Source: Methanoregula sp. SKADARSKE-2
GTDB lineage: Archaea > Halobacteriota > Methanomicrobia > Methanomicrobiales > Methanospirillaceae
DNA length: 64,000 nucleotides
Direction of reading: 5' to 3'
NCBI GenBank assembly: GCA_030919125.1
Contig: CP121470.1
Span: forward strand, 1,782,391 to 1,846,390
Shown here: piece after piece, positions 10,276-20,023 of the stretch
How the letters are laid out: each line of letters starts with the position of its first letter
Numbering within the stretch: the stretch's first letter is position 1
Position numbers and translations under genes: made by a program
Notes under the pieces: generated by a model
Seen by the model: only the letters and a program-made list of their open reading frames with translations
Databases searched by the model: none
Told to the model about the DNA's origin: nothing

Positions 10276-10485
10276 TTCATCTCTCCCGATCAGCTAAGGG
10301 CGGATCGCCGCCCCGCTCCGCACGCTTCGTGCACCTTCGGCGCACTTGCACTCTCTCCGCGGACCGGCTTGTCGTTTGTTTCTTACTGCTCTGGATGTTT
10401 ATTTTAATATCCTGTGCGTCAAATGCAATAGAGCAAATTTTCTGTAAAGGAAATTTGCGAAGTGTAGTCATCTATCACAAGGTAG

Positions 10486-10558
10486 ACCCCCGTAGTGTAG
10501 CGGTCAATCATGCAGGACTTTGGATCCGGCGACACCAGTTCGAATCTGGTCGGGGGTA
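10486..10558 (+). tRNA. tRNA-Gln (anticodon TTG)
   Basis: 73 nt. Acceptor arms ACCCCCG (10486-10492) and CGGGGGT (10551-10557) pair fully; discriminator is A. The T arm ACCAG-TTCGAAT-CTGGT is perfect. The anticodon loop CTTTGGA gives TTG, read as Gln. The anticodon stem has one A-G mismatch at position 28-42. CCA is not encoded. It has no intron. Confidence 0.9.
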
Positions 10559-10619
10559 TCGTGATAAAGAGTTGAGATCGCAACCTGACCCTTTTAAGTA
10601 GGTTGGACAACTCTTTTTT

Positions 10620-10850
10620 ATGTCCACCCCAACAATTACACAGTCCGATCTTCTCTCCATCATAAGACCCGTGCATCCGAACAATACGATCCGTTCCGGT
10701 CTTGAAACTGGCCTTTTAACGCCGGATGGCGTGGCCCTGCTCTCGGAATTCATTGCAGAGAAGCGTGCGTCCGTTGGAATTTGTATCGGCGGGCGCCGGT
10801 TTATCAGGCCCTTCTCCGAGCTTACTATCGGTGATATCTATGCCGCATGA
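10620..10850 (+). CDS. Small hypothetical protein
   Basis: 76 residues starting 61 bases after tRNA-Gln. It has a balanced composition and no membrane segment: SDLLSIIRPVHPNNTI, then LLTPDGVALLSEFIAEKRAS, then GICIGGRRFIRPFSEL. I do not recognise a family. No clear ribosome-binding site is visible, but the codon use and compact globular look suggest a real gene. Confidence 0.45.
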   Translation: MSTPTITQSDLLSIIRPVHPNNTIRSGLETGLLTPDGVALLSEFIAEKRASVGICIGGRRFIRPFSELTIGDIYAA

Positions 10851-10962
10851 TCCCTGATGGGGTGAGCGAACGCATCATCAGAACGATGATCTGAGGGACC
10901 ATCAACGCGACCATCCTCGAAACATTTTAAAAAAAATTTTAAGTATAGATTTTTATTTAAAC

Positions 10963-12107
10963 TAGGACTTACGTCCTTGGTTTTGACCGAAAGATCTAAG
11001 CGTTAGTAGCGCCCATCCAAGGGTTAGACAAACCCGGGATGGAGATCGAACGAGAGTGAATCCACCGAAATGCACGAGCGGCAATTTTGTAAACTTTCTG
11101 ATATCGACGTATCAGGTTTGCTCGTGTACAGAGGCATCCCGGTGTTTTCCCGCTGAACCAGTATCAATAGCTCACGCTTCCGTCAAGCGTTTGTTAGAGA
11201 GGCAGCCAGCCTCACCACACGGGGGCGCTGTATGAGGAAGCGCAACGGTTGCTCCGGGCTAACGAAGGAGTATTGGTAATCGATGATAGTACCCTCGACA
11301 AACCGTATTCCCATCAGATTGAACTGGTGACCCGGCACTGGAGTGGGAAGCATCATCGGGTAGTTCAGGGAATCAACCTAATCTCAACCATTTGGACTGA
11401 TGGTTCTGCGATAGTTTCGGTAGATTTCCGGATCTATTGTCCAGACAAAGACGGGAAAAACAAAAATGATCATTTCCGGGATATGCTACGAGCAGCCGAA
11501 GAAAGAAAGTTTCAGCCGGGATGTGTCATCTTTGATTCGTGGTATTCGTGTATCGCCAACCTGAAATTGATCCGCACGCTGAAGTGGCATTGGTGTACCC
11601 GTCTCAAATCCAACCGGTTGGTTGATCCTGATAATACGTACAACCGTTCAGTTTCTGAGATTGAGATTCCTCCCGAAGGAAGAGTTGTTCATCTGAGACA
11701 ATACGGTTTCATCAAGCTATTTAGGATCGTTCACTCTGATAAGGAACCCGAACATTGGGCTACCGATATTCTCGATGCATCGGAAACCGACAGAAAAACG
11801 TTCAAGGAACTTGGATGGAATATCGAAGAGGATCACCGTGGCATCAAGCAAGGTTGTGGCATCGAGAGATGCCAGGGTCCCAAAAGAGGTTGTTCAACGA
11901 GGACATATTCTGCTCTCGTTGCTGGCATTTCTTCGCCTCGAAACCCATCGATTGAATACAGGTTCCAGCTGGTACGAGTCGAAACGCTCGATTCATCGAT
12001 CCGCTTCTTCTCTCTTTATCGCTTCCACGGCGTTCTAATCTGATTATTTTTGTAGTGCTGTGATGAAGATTTCTTGCTCGAATCTGCCTTCAAACGCGTA
12101 AGTCCTA
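10963..12107 (+). mobile_element. Degenerate insertion sequence upstream of the pse operon
   Basis: About 1145 bp bounded by an 11-bp perfect inverted repeat (TAGGACTTACG at 10963-10973 and its complement at 12097-12107). It encodes a broken DDE transposase. No clean target-site duplication is visible. Its right end lies 134 bp before pseB, so it may supply or disturb that operon's promoter. Confidence 0.75.
11070..12043 (+). pseudogene. DDE transposase of the degenerate IS
   Basis: Catalytic-core sequence is recognisable: EGVLVIDDSTLDKPYS, HWSGKHHRVVQGINLIST, VIFDSWYSC and the glutamate region LGWNIEEDHRGIKQGC. I place it loosely with IS4-like transposases. It cannot be active. The N-terminus MHERQFCKLSDIDVSGLLVY (ATG 11070) runs into a TGA; SIAHASVKRLLERQP follows in another frame; the body opens around 11231; and after ERCQ (about 11875) the frame shifts again, with ILLSLLAFLRLETHRLN in a different frame. 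At least three lesions. Confidence 0.75.
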
Positions 12108-12241
12108 ATCCGGAACAGCACTACTGAGATTTCTGTAATCCTGAACATCCCCCCACCGTTGAGACGGCATACTTCGTTGTGGGCAATAAGCTGTTCCTGT
12201 GCGTAGAAATCTTAAACATTCACTAAGTCGACCTATATCCA

Positions 12242-13219
12242 ATGTCCTATTTCAACGACAAGACAATACTCCTAACCGGGGGAACGGGATCATTCGGGAG
12301 AACGTTCCTGGCAACACTTCTCCGTGAAGACAATCCACGGAGCATCCGTCTCTATTCCCGGGGTGAAATGCTCCAGTACGAAACGGAGAGGATGTTCCCC
12401 GACGATCGCGTCAGATTTTTTATTGGCGATGTCCGGGACAAGGAACGCTTGTCACGGGCAATGAACGGAGTAGATATCGTTGTCCACGCTGCAGCGCTTA
12501 AGCAGGTACCTACCTGCGAATATAATCCTATCGAGGCCGTAAAGACCAATATCAATGGATCTATCAATATCGTCGATACCGCGATCGACAACAATGTCGA
12601 CCGCGTCATCGCCCTCAGCACCGACAAAGCCGTACACCCTGTTAACCTGTATGGGTCGACCAAGATGGTTGCAGAGAAACTCTTCGTCCAGGGGAATTCG
12701 TATGCCGGTGGAAATCACCGGACACGTTTCTCCTGCGTCCGGTACGGGAATGTCGTTGGCAGCCGTGGAAGCGTCGTTCCGCTCTTCCACGAACAGAAGA
12801 AAACGGGCCGTCTCACCGTCACCGATGACCGCATGACTCGCTTCTGGCTGACACTTGACGAGGGGGTGGCATTTGTAAGGAATTGTATTCCCATCATGAC
12901 CGGTGGTGAGATCTTCGTGCCGAAGATCCCCAGCATGAAAGTCATTGATCTTGCACATGCCATGGCGCCATCTGCAAAGGTTGAGATCATTGGTATCCGC
13001 CCTGGGGAAAAACTCCACGAAATCCTGCTTACGGAGGATGAGGCCCGGCACAGCAGAGAATATGGAACGTATTTTGTGATTGAACCGGAACTGAAATTCT
13101 GGACAAAAGATAGTGGATCGGGTGGCAGTAAACTGGCGGAAGGTTTCAGGTACTCCAGCGACAACAATAGAGTCTGGCTGGGAATCGAAGACCTGAAAAA
13201 AATGATAACTCTCGAATGA
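12242..13219 (+). CDS. pseB: UDP-N-acetylglucosamine 4,6-dehydratase (inverting), PseB
   Basis: First step of pseudaminic acid synthesis: UDP-GlcNAc to the 4-keto-6-deoxy-L-arabino sugar. It is an extended SDR with NAD(P) motif TGGTGSFG near the N-terminus, the substrate-loop ALKQVPTCEYNPIEAVKTN, and the active-site YGSTKMVAEKL (YxxxK). At 325 residues it has the length of PseB rather than of the longer membrane-bound retaining dehydratases. It is the first of seven genes packed with short gaps or overlaps to 20022, so one transcript is likely. The upstream 134 bases separate it from a degenerate IS. The gene is intact. Confidence 0.92.
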   Translation: MSYFNDKTILLTGGTGSFGRTFLATLLREDNPRSIRLYSRGEMLQYETERMFPDDRVRFFIGDVRDKERLSRAMNGVDIVVHAAALKQVPTCEYNPIEAVKTNINGSINIVDTAIDNNVDRVIALSTDKAVHPVNLYGSTKMVAEKLFVQGNSYAGGNHRTRFSCVRYGNVVGSRGSVVPLFHEQKKTGRLTVTDDRMTRFWLTLDEGVAFVRNCIPIMTGGEIFVPKIPSMKVIDLAHAMAPSAKVEIIGIRPGEKLHEILLTEDEARHSREYGTYFVIEPELKFWTKDSGSGGSKLAEGFRYSSDNNRVWLGIEDLKKMITLE

Positions 13220-13246
13220 TTGGAGAATATCCAGTAACTGGTTCTT

Positions 13247-14392
13247 ATGCAACCGATTCCTTACGGGCACCAGTCAATTGATGAGGACGATATCAACGCT
13301 GTTGAAAATGCCCTCCAAAGTGACTGGCTTACGACCGGACCGAAAGTTGAAGAATTCGAGCATTCCATCCGGGATTATTGTTTATGCGGGCACGCAGTTG
13401 CCGTAAACAGTGGAACCAGCGCCCTCGACATTGCCATCCAGTCCCTAGATCTTCGCCCCGGGTCTGAAGTCATTACAACCCCCTTTACGTTTGCGGCAAC
13501 AAGTAACGCCCTTCTCTATAGCGACCTGACTCCGGTGTACGCCGACATCACCCGTGGAACCCGTAATATCGATCCCGACGATGTCCGCAGGAAAATCTCT
13601 GATAAGACCGGTGCGGTTCTCTTTGTCGATTTTGCAGGCCATCCCTGCGATATCTCTCCCCTGCGGGAGATGTGTACGAAGAAAGACATTTTCCTTATCG
13701 AAGATGCCAGTCACGCCCTAGGTGCAGAATATTCTGGAAAGAAGATCGGAACCCTTGCCGATATGACCATCTTCTCATTCCACCCGGTAAAACTGATCAC
13801 CACTGGCGAAGGGGGCATGGTGACAACAAATGATTCCCGGAGGGCGGAAAGGTTGCGGCTTCTCCGTACCCATGGGATTGACAAGAACGATCACCATCTT
13901 TCAGGGTCAGGCGCGTCGTGGGCATACGATATGGTAGCCCTCGGGAGAAATTACCGGATAACGGATATCCAAGCGGCCCTCGGAATATCCCAGGCGAAAA
14001 AGATCGATCTGTTCATTCGGAGGAGAACAGAGTTAGCCCGGCTTTACAGCGATTTGCTGCAGGATTTCCCTGGGATCGAAGTTCCAGTGACCCAGGGCGA
14101 TGTGACGCATGCCTGGCACCTTTACACTGTACTTCTCTCAGGAGTGCGGAGGGATGTCGTTTTCTCTTATCTCAAATCGCACGATATCAGTGTCAATCTT
14201 CACTATATCCCGACTTACCATTTCTCGTATTACCGGAAGAATCATCCAACGGATCCCTCATTATTCCCCGTGACGGAAGATGTATTCTCACGCATCCTCA
14301 CCCTCCCCCTGTTCCCTGGATTGCGGGAACAGGAAGTGATGGCTATTGCAGACATACTGAAAAAAGCAATGCGACAGTTCGCCTTACCGTGA
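13247..14392 (+). CDS. pseC: UDP-4-amino-4,6-dideoxy-N-acetyl-L-altrosamine transaminase, PseC
   Basis: PLP-dependent aminotransferase of the DegT/DnrJ/EryC1/StrS family that adds the 4-amino group to the PseB product. Features: VNSGTSALDIAIQSL, the EDASHALGA stretch, and the PLP lysine in FSFHPVKLITTGEGG. The length of 381 residues fits PseC. It starts 27 bases after pseB, and its TGA overlaps a possible GTG of the next gene. The close pairing with pseB favours PseC over a PglE-type enzyme. Confidence 0.9.
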   Translation: MQPIPYGHQSIDEDDINAVENALQSDWLTTGPKVEEFEHSIRDYCLCGHAVAVNSGTSALDIAIQSLDLRPGSEVITTPFTFAATSNALLYSDLTPVYADITRGTRNIDPDDVRRKISDKTGAVLFVDFAGHPCDISPLREMCTKKDIFLIEDASHALGAEYSGKKIGTLADMTIFSFHPVKLITTGEGGMVTTNDSRRAERLRLLRTHGIDKNDHHLSGSGASWAYDMVALGRNYRITDIQAALGISQAKKIDLFIRRRTELARLYSDLLQDFPGIEVPVTQGDVTHAWHLYTVLLSGVRRDVVFSYLKSHDISVNLHYIPTYHFSYYRKNHPTDPSLFPVTEDVFSRILTLPLFPGLREQEVMAIADILKKAMRQFALP

Positions 14393-14397
14393 GGCTC

Positions 14398-15375
14398 ATG
14401 ATAGACATACCCCCTGTCCGCGGAGCTCGGAATAAAATTATTGTTGTGGGGGCTGGCTCCATCGGCCAGCGGCACGCTGCAAATCTGGCCCGGCTTGGTG
14501 CCGATATCAGCGTTTCCGACGTCAACGAGATTTTGCTTAAGAAAGTTTGCGCCGAAAACTCTTGGGCCCCGGTCCTCGATCTGGATTATGCATTGAACAC
14601 CGGAGTGTATGACGCCGCAATCATTTGCACGCCAAATCACCTCCATATTCCCTATGCCCAGAAAGCTGCAGATGCAGGATTGCACCTGTTCGTTGAAAAA
14701 CCCCTATCTCACAATCGCCAGGGTATTGACACCCTTCTCCGGGAAGTTCGGAGGAAAAATCTAGTGGGAATGGCAGGATTTATGCTCCGTCATGAACCCG
14801 GCCTTCAGTATATCAAAAAAACCCTCTTGCCCGGAAATGTTGCCTTTGTCCAGGTTGAGAGTGGTTCTCATATGCCGTCCTGGAGGCCAGAAACCGATTA
14901 TCGTAAGACCTACAGTGCAAACCGTTCCATGGGGGGCGGGATAATTCTCGACGATGTTCATGAGATCGACTATGCCTGCTGGTTATTTGGCTATCCTTCT
15001 GAAGTACGGTGCTTATATGGGCGTTTCAGCAACTTCCAGATCGATGTCGAGGATACGGCAGAGTTCCAGTTCCTGTATCCGGATAAACTCGTGACTATCC
15101 ATTCAGATTATCTTCAGCGAAGGTACTCGCGCCGGTGCAAAATCTGCATGAAGGATGGTAATACGCTGGAATGGATCTTTGGTGAGCACGTAATTGCCTA
15201 CATTGATGATCATGAGGAGGTATTTGTTTACAAAGATTCATTTGCTGTCAATGACCTCTATCTGGCTGAGATGCGGGAGTTTCTCGCATGCCTGGAACAG
15301 CACAGAGATCCCGAATCTTCCTTGGAGAACGCTGTGAAAATTCTCGACATAGCGCTGACCGCGAAAGGAGAGTGA
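14398..15375 (+). CDS. Gfo/Idh/MocA-family oxidoreductase in the pse operon
   Basis: NAD(P)-dependent sugar dehydrogenase-like protein, 325 residues from ATG 14398 (a GTG at 14389 overlapping the pseC stop is an alternative). Rossmann motif VVGAGSIGQRHAANLARLG, the conserved FVEKPLS, and HEIDYACWLFG further on. This enzyme is not among the six core pseudaminic acid steps. Together with the downstream class-III aminotransferase it may modify the sugar, for example by oxidation then transamination. The specificity is inferred only from the operon. Confidence 0.8.
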   Translation: MIDIPPVRGARNKIIVVGAGSIGQRHAANLARLGADISVSDVNEILLKKVCAENSWAPVLDLDYALNTGVYDAAIICTPNHLHIPYAQKAADAGLHLFVEKPLSHNRQGIDTLLREVRRKNLVGMAGFMLRHEPGLQYIKKTLLPGNVAFVQVESGSHMPSWRPETDYRKTYSANRSMGGGIILDDVHEIDYACWLFGYPSEVRCLYGRFSNFQIDVEDTAEFQFLYPDKLVTIHSDYLQRRYSRRCKICMKDGNTLEWIFGEHVIAYIDDHEEVFVYKDSFAVNDLYLAEMREFLACLEQHRDPESSLENAVKILDIALTAKGE

Positions 15376-16151
15376 GGATCCTGATCACTGCCGCTATTAT
15401 CCAAGCCCGGATGGGTTCTACAAGACTTCCAGGGAAGGTTGTCAAGGACCTCTGTGGGAAACCCGTGCTCTGGCATGTGATACATCGCGTACAGCAGGCA
15501 TCGTTACCTAATATTACTTTGGTTGCGACAACAACGAACCCTGAGGACGATGTGATCGAATCCTTCTGCCATGCATGGGATATTCCGGTCTTCCGCGGAG
15601 AGGAGAATGATGTTCTCCGGCGGTTCTGCGGTTCCGTGGCCTTTCTTGAGAAATCCTATGGACCTATAGAATATATCGTACGGGTAACCGCCGATTGTCC
15701 CCTTATCGATCCGCAGGTTATTGATTCGGTTGTGGCCGAAATGCTCTCGGGCAACTATGACTATGTTTCCAATGTGGATCCCCCTACGTTCCCTGATGGG
15801 CTCGATGTTGAAGTGATTACCCGGGACGTTCTGCTGGAAGCTGACGAGAAAGCCATGCTCCCTTCGGATCGTGAGCATGTGACCCCTTTCATCAGAATGA
15901 ATCCTGTCATAAGGAAGACCACTATTCGAAACCCGGAGGATCTCTCACACCTCCGCTGGACGCTGGATACTCAGGAAGACTACACTTTTATCAGCGAGAT
16001 CTACGGGGACCTTCATTGCCCTCCCGAAATATTCCTGATGACTGATATCCTTAACCTGCTGGCACGGAAACCGGAACTGCAAAAAATAAATTCGCATATA
16101 TCGAGAAACCAGGGCTACGAAAAATCCCTGTCCCAAGATCATACAAGGTGA
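15372..16151 (+). CDS. SpsF-type cytidylyltransferase, likely CMP-nonulosonate synthetase role
   Basis: Nucleotidyltransferase of the COG1861/SpsF type, 259 residues. Start GTG 15372 overlaps the previous TGA and follows AAAGGAG. Hallmarks: AAIIQARMGSTRLPGKVV, VRVTADCPLIDPQVID and HLRWTLDTQEDY. In a pse operon a CMP-sugar synthetase (PseF) is expected, and no other candidate is present; SpsF-like proteins also occur with modified nonulosonic acids. Intact. Confidence 0.8.
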   Translation: MRILITAAIIQARMGSTRLPGKVVKDLCGKPVLWHVIHRVQQASLPNITLVATTTNPEDDVIESFCHAWDIPVFRGEENDVLRRFCGSVAFLEKSYGPIEYIVRVTADCPLIDPQVIDSVVAEMLSGNYDYVSNVDPPTFPDGLDVEVITRDVLLEADEKAMLPSDREHVTPFIRMNPVIRKTTIRNPEDLSHLRWTLDTQEDYTFISEIYGDLHCPPEIFLMTDILNLLARKPELQKINSHISRNQGYEKSLSQDHTR

Positions 16152-16157
16152 TCCATT

Positions 16158-17477
16158 ATGATGAAAACAAATTCAGGTGCCGATCTCTGGCGAAAGGCAA
16201 AGAAAATTATTCCTGGCGGGAGCCAGCTCCTCTCCAAACGGAGCGAACAATTCCTTCCTGATTATTGGCCATCTTACTACCGAAAAGCCCAAGGGGCCGA
16301 AGTCTGGGATATGGACAATACGCATTTTCTCGATATGTCCATTATGGGCATCGGGGCGTGTCCACTTGGATATGCAGATCCTGACGTAGATGGTGCGGTT
16401 AAAGCCCGGATCAACGATGGATCCATGTGTACGCTGAACTCGCCTGAAGAAGTCGATCTGGCAGAAAAATTAATCGACCTTCACCCTTGGGCAGAGCAAG
16501 TGCGTTATGCTCGTGGCGGGGGGGAGGCAATGACAGTAGCCGTCCGGATTGCACGCGCACATACAAAAAAAGATATCGTGGCGTTCTGCGGATACCACGG
16601 ATGGCATGACTGGTACTTAGCAGCAAACCTTGCCGATGACAAGAGCCTCGATGGCCACCTTCTCCCCGGTCTCGCACCGGCAGGAGTCCCGCGGGGCCTC
16701 ACCGGCACATCCATCCCCTTCCATTATAATCACCCGGGGGAACTCGAGGCAATTACGGAAAAGCATGAGAGGAAACTTGCGGCAATTGTTATGGAACCCA
16801 TACGGGATCATGAACCAACGCCAGAATTCATTAGGATTGTAAGGGACATAGCCCGAAAGAACGATGCGGTCCTCATTATCGATGAAGTATCCAGCGGTTT
16901 CCGACTCAAAACCGGGGGAGCCCATTCCCTATACGGGCTAAATCCTGATATTGCGGTCTTTGCAAAGGCGATGAGCAATGGGTATCCCATGGCGGCCATC
17001 ATTGGAAAGGAAGAGACAATGCAGTCCGCCCAAGACACATTCATCAGCAGCACTTACTGGACTGAAGGTATCGGGCCGGTAGCCGCTCTCGCTACAATTG
17101 AAAAGTACGAGCGATGCAATGTTCCGGAACATCTCGTCCGGATAGGAAATGCCGTACAGAGCGGATGGCGACATCTTGCCTATGAGCATGGGATTGAGCT
17201 CGAGATCGGGGGTATTCCGCCGCTCAGTCACTTTAGTGTGAAAGGAGAAAATGGGCCCCTCGTTCAGACCCTGTATACCCAATTGATGCTTGAGCAGGGT
17301 TTTCTTGCAGGAAAATCGTTTTATGCCTGTAATGCACACACAGACAGCCACGTCCGGAGGTACCTGGACGCTTCGACGGATATTTTTGGACAGATCGCAG
17401 CAGCGATCGACTCAGGGACCATTGGCGAGATGCTCAAAGGTCCTATCGCAAAATCTGGTTTTTTGCGCCTCACATGA
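16158..17477 (+). CDS. Class-III aminotransferase, glutamate-1-semialdehyde-aminomutase-like
   Basis: 439 residues, PLP fold type I. VRYARGGGEAMTVAVRIARA, GYHGWHDW, VLIIDEVSSGFR and the PLP lysine in VFAKAMSNGYPMAA are all present. True HemL proteins lie in tetrapyrrole operons; this one is six bases behind a sugar cytidylyltransferase and overlaps pseGH by four bases, so it probably aminates a sugar intermediate, possibly the oxidoreductase product. Its substrate is inference. Confidence 0.8.
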   Translation: MMKTNSGADLWRKAKKIIPGGSQLLSKRSEQFLPDYWPSYYRKAQGAEVWDMDNTHFLDMSIMGIGACPLGYADPDVDGAVKARINDGSMCTLNSPEEVDLAEKLIDLHPWAEQVRYARGGGEAMTVAVRIARAHTKKDIVAFCGYHGWHDWYLAANLADDKSLDGHLLPGLAPAGVPRGLTGTSIPFHYNHPGELEAITEKHERKLAAIVMEPIRDHEPTPEFIRIVRDIARKNDAVLIIDEVSSGFRLKTGGAHSLYGLNPDIAVFAKAMSNGYPMAAIIGKEETMQSAQDTFISSTYWTEGIGPVAALATIEKYERCNVPEHLVRIGNAVQSGWRHLAYEHGIELEIGGIPPLSHFSVKGENGPLVQTLYTQLMLEQGFLAGKSFYACNAHTDSHVRRYLDASTDIFGQIAAAIDSGTIGEMLKGPIAKSGFLRLT

Positions 17478-18973
17478 ACCCGCTTGTCATTCGTGCAGAT
17501 GCCGGCCCGGTTGTCGGGACCGGCCATGTCATGCGATGTCTTGCTCTTGCTGAAGCTTGGCAGGAGTGTGGTGGGAAGGTTATCCTTGCCTCGGTGTCGG
17601 TGGTTTCAGCCTTGGATGTCCGCTTGAAAGAAAAAGGGATTGAGGTAGCCCATATTTTTCGAGAGGCAGGATCGATGGGTGATGCAGAAGAGACGATTAG
17701 GATCGCAAAAAAATTTGGGGCTGACTGGATTGTCATAGACGGGTACTCATTCGGTGCGGATTATCAAAGATCGATCCGGAATGCCGGCTTCTATCAGCTT
17801 TTTATTGATGATTATGGTCATGCTGATCATTACTGCGCTGATATCGTCCTCAATCAGAACATATACGCGAGCCGGTCGCTCTATCCGGCGCACGAACAAT
17901 ACACCCATTTTTTTCTCGGAACCGACTATGTGCTCCTGAGAAAAGAATTCCTGAATTTGCCCCGGCAGGATCGTGAGATCCCGGAAGTTGCACAGAAGCT
18001 CCTCATAACGCTCGGAGGCTGTGATCCTGAAAATATCACTCTTGCGATAATCGAGACAATAAAATCTGCCGAAATACCTGACCTCCACATCGTTGTAGTT
18101 GTTGGCGGAGCGAACCCACATACCAAGCTTATAGACCAAGCAGTATCGGGGCATCCCCATTTTACGGTCTTGAGAGATGCTGGAAATATGCCGGAACTGA
18201 TGGCATGGGCGGATGTTGCGATTTCTGCCGGGGGGGGCACATGCTGGGAGCTTTTGTTCATGGGGGTCCCCTCCATTGTCATCCCTATAGCTGGAAACCA
18301 GGAACTTGTTGCACGGAAACTGGGATTACGGTCACTTGCCTGTGTTCTTTCTGAGAGTGAAGCAAAAAAATCCCATCTTCTGGCGAAAACCCTTTCGAGA
18401 ATCCTGTGCTCCCGGGAAATACGCTCCGGCTTGTCCAAACGAATGGCCGGGTATATTGACGGCAATGGTCCCGCACGGATTATTCATGCCATGGAAACGC
18501 CAGCCTTAATCCTGCGTACCGCTGAACCTGGCGATTGTGAAATGGTATGGCGATGGATCAATGATCCTGATGTTCGCTTGGTTTCGTTCACTCAGGAGCC
18601 GATTCCCTTGGATCATCATCGGGCATGGTTCGCCTCTTCATTATCCGATCCGGGCTTAATATATTATCTTGCGCTGGAACCACATACCGGACCTATTGGG
18701 CAGGCACGGTTCCGGATTGAAAACAGAGATGCCACAATATCTGTGCTGGTGGCCCCAGGCCAGCGGGGGAAATCCCTGGGATCCCAACTGATCCATGATG
18801 CAACGGAAAAAGTGTTTGCGGAAACTAGCGTTGAGAATGTCAAAGCCTTTATTAAAACCGGAAATGAAGTGTCCAAAAAAGCATTTGCCCGGGCCGGGTA
18901 TTTGGAACATGGCCTGGTTGATTACTACGGAGAAGATGCGTTCCTTTTTATAAAAAAACGGGTAAGATCATGA
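17474..18973 (+). CDS. PseG-PseH fusion: UDP-sugar hydrolase plus N-acetyltransferase
   Basis: 499 residues joining two pathway enzymes. Residues 1 to about 335 are PseG-like, removing UDP from the 2,4-diacetamido trideoxy sugar: RADAGPVVGTGHVMRCLALA holds the conserved GHxxR motif, and AISAGGGTCWELLFMGVP is the GT28/MurG-like UDP-binding site. Residues about 345-495 are a GNAT acetyltransferase (ILRTAEPGDCEMVWRWINDP, then APGQRGKSLGSQLI), matching PseH. It overlaps both neighbours by ATGA. In the pathway order PseH acts directly before PseG, so fusion makes channelling plausible. Confidence 0.9.
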   Translation: MNPLVIRADAGPVVGTGHVMRCLALAEAWQECGGKVILASVSVVSALDVRLKEKGIEVAHIFREAGSMGDAEETIRIAKKFGADWIVIDGYSFGADYQRSIRNAGFYQLFIDDYGHADHYCADIVLNQNIYASRSLYPAHEQYTHFFLGTDYVLLRKEFLNLPRQDREIPEVAQKLLITLGGCDPENITLAIIETIKSAEIPDLHIVVVVGGANPHTKLIDQAVSGHPHFTVLRDAGNMPELMAWADVAISAGGGTCWELLFMGVPSIVIPIAGNQELVARKLGLRSLACVLSESEAKKSHLLAKTLSRILCSREIRSGLSKRMAGYIDGNGPARIIHAMETPALILRTAEPGDCEMVWRWINDPDVRLVSFTQEPIPLDHHRAWFASSLSDPGLIYYLALEPHTGPIGQARFRIENRDATISVLVAPGQRGKSLGSQLIHDATEKVFAETSVENVKAFIKTGNEVSKKAFARAGYLEHGLVDYYGEDAFLFIKKRVRS

Positions 18974-20022
18974 GTTCTGAGTTTCGGATCGGAAAAAGCG
19001 ATATTGGGCCACACCTGCCCGTATATATCATCGCGGAACTGTCTGCCAACCATTACCAGAATTTCGAGGAGGCGGTCCGACTTATTCATGCGGCGAAGGA
19101 CGCTGGTGCCGATGCTGTAAAGATCCAGACTTACACCCCAGACACGCTGACTATCAACTGCACGAATGACTATTTCCGGATCGGCAAGGGCACGCAGTGG
19201 GAAGGAAGGAACCTCTACGATCTATATGGAGAAGCTTATACACCATGGGACTGGCAACCAAAACTCCAGCAGATCGCTCATGAGATCGGACTTGATTTCT
19301 TTTCAACTCCCTTCGATCCATCGTCGGTCGAATTTCTCGTAAAGATGGATGTCCCGGCCTATAAGATCGCGTCATTCGAAATTGTTGATATTCCCCTGAT
19401 TCAAATGATTGCCCGTACAGGGCGACCTATTATCATGTCAACGGGTATGGCTACGCTTGAAGAGATTGATGAAGCCGTTGCCACGATACGGGTGGAAGAC
19501 AATGACCAGATTGCGCTCCTGAAATGTACCAGTGCCTACCCGGCCCTCCCGGATGAGATGAATCTTCTGACAATCCCTGACATGGCAGCCCGCTTTTCCG
19601 TACCCGTGGGGCTTTCCGATCATACGCTCGGGTCAACGATTCCTGTAGCCGCCGTTTCACTGGGTGCCTGTATCATTGAAAAGCACTTCACCCTGTCGCG
19701 AAAAACACCCGGGCCCGACAGCAGTTTCTCGCTCGAACCTTCGGAATTCCGGGCAATGGTGGATGCCATCCGCATGACTGAAACGGCGCTCGGAAAGGTG
19801 AATTATTCGGTTGCCGATCACGAGAGAGCAAGCAAAGTATTCCGGCGCTCACTGTTTGCAGTTGAGGATATTATGGAAGGAGGACTGTTTACAGAGCGGA
19901 ATGTCCGGTCAATCCGGCCTAGCTACGGGTTGGCACCAAAACATATCCACTCAGTTCTCGGTAAAAGAGCAAAAGTGAAGATCCTGAGGGGAACTCCCCT
20001 GAGCTGGGATCTCGTCCAATAA
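18970..20022 (+). CDS. pseI: Pseudaminic acid synthase (NeuB/SAF family), PseI
   Basis: Condenses the free 6-deoxy-altrose diacetamido sugar with phosphoenolpyruvate to give the nonulosonic acid. The NeuB TIM barrel covers about residues 10-270: IIAELSANHYQNFEEAVRLI, DAVKIQTYTPDT, FDFFSTPFD-like DFFSTPFDPSSVEFL and GLSDHTLGSTIP. A SAF/antifreeze-like domain closes the protein (RSLFAVEDIMEGGLFTERNV). The SANHYQN form of the first motif suits PseI better than NeuB. It is the last gene of the operon; an IS begins two bases after the stop. Confidence 0.9.
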   Translation: MSSEFRIGKSDIGPHLPVYIIAELSANHYQNFEEAVRLIHAAKDAGADAVKIQTYTPDTLTINCTNDYFRIGKGTQWEGRNLYDLYGEAYTPWDWQPKLQQIAHEIGLDFFSTPFDPSSVEFLVKMDVPAYKIASFEIVDIPLIQMIARTGRPIIMSTGMATLEEIDEAVATIRVEDNDQIALLKCTSAYPALPDEMNLLTIPDMAARFSVPVGLSDHTLGSTIPVAAVSLGACIIEKHFTLSRKTPGPDSSFSLEPSEFRAMVDAIRMTETALGKVNYSVADHERASKVFRRSLFAVEDIMEGGLFTERNVRSIRPSYGLAPKHIHSVLGKRAKVKILRGTPLSWDLVQ

Positions 20023-20023
20023 A

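Noticed and set aside
13918..14397. A longer upstream start for the Gfo/Idh/MocA gene
   Set aside because: Those 160 codons overlap pseC in another frame and do not resemble the family; ATG 14398 fits the Rossmann start.
16158..17477. HemL (tetrapyrrole) assignment for the class-III aminotransferase
   Set aside because: Motifs fit the family, but the gene is embedded by overlaps in a nonulosonic acid operon with no haem genes nearby.
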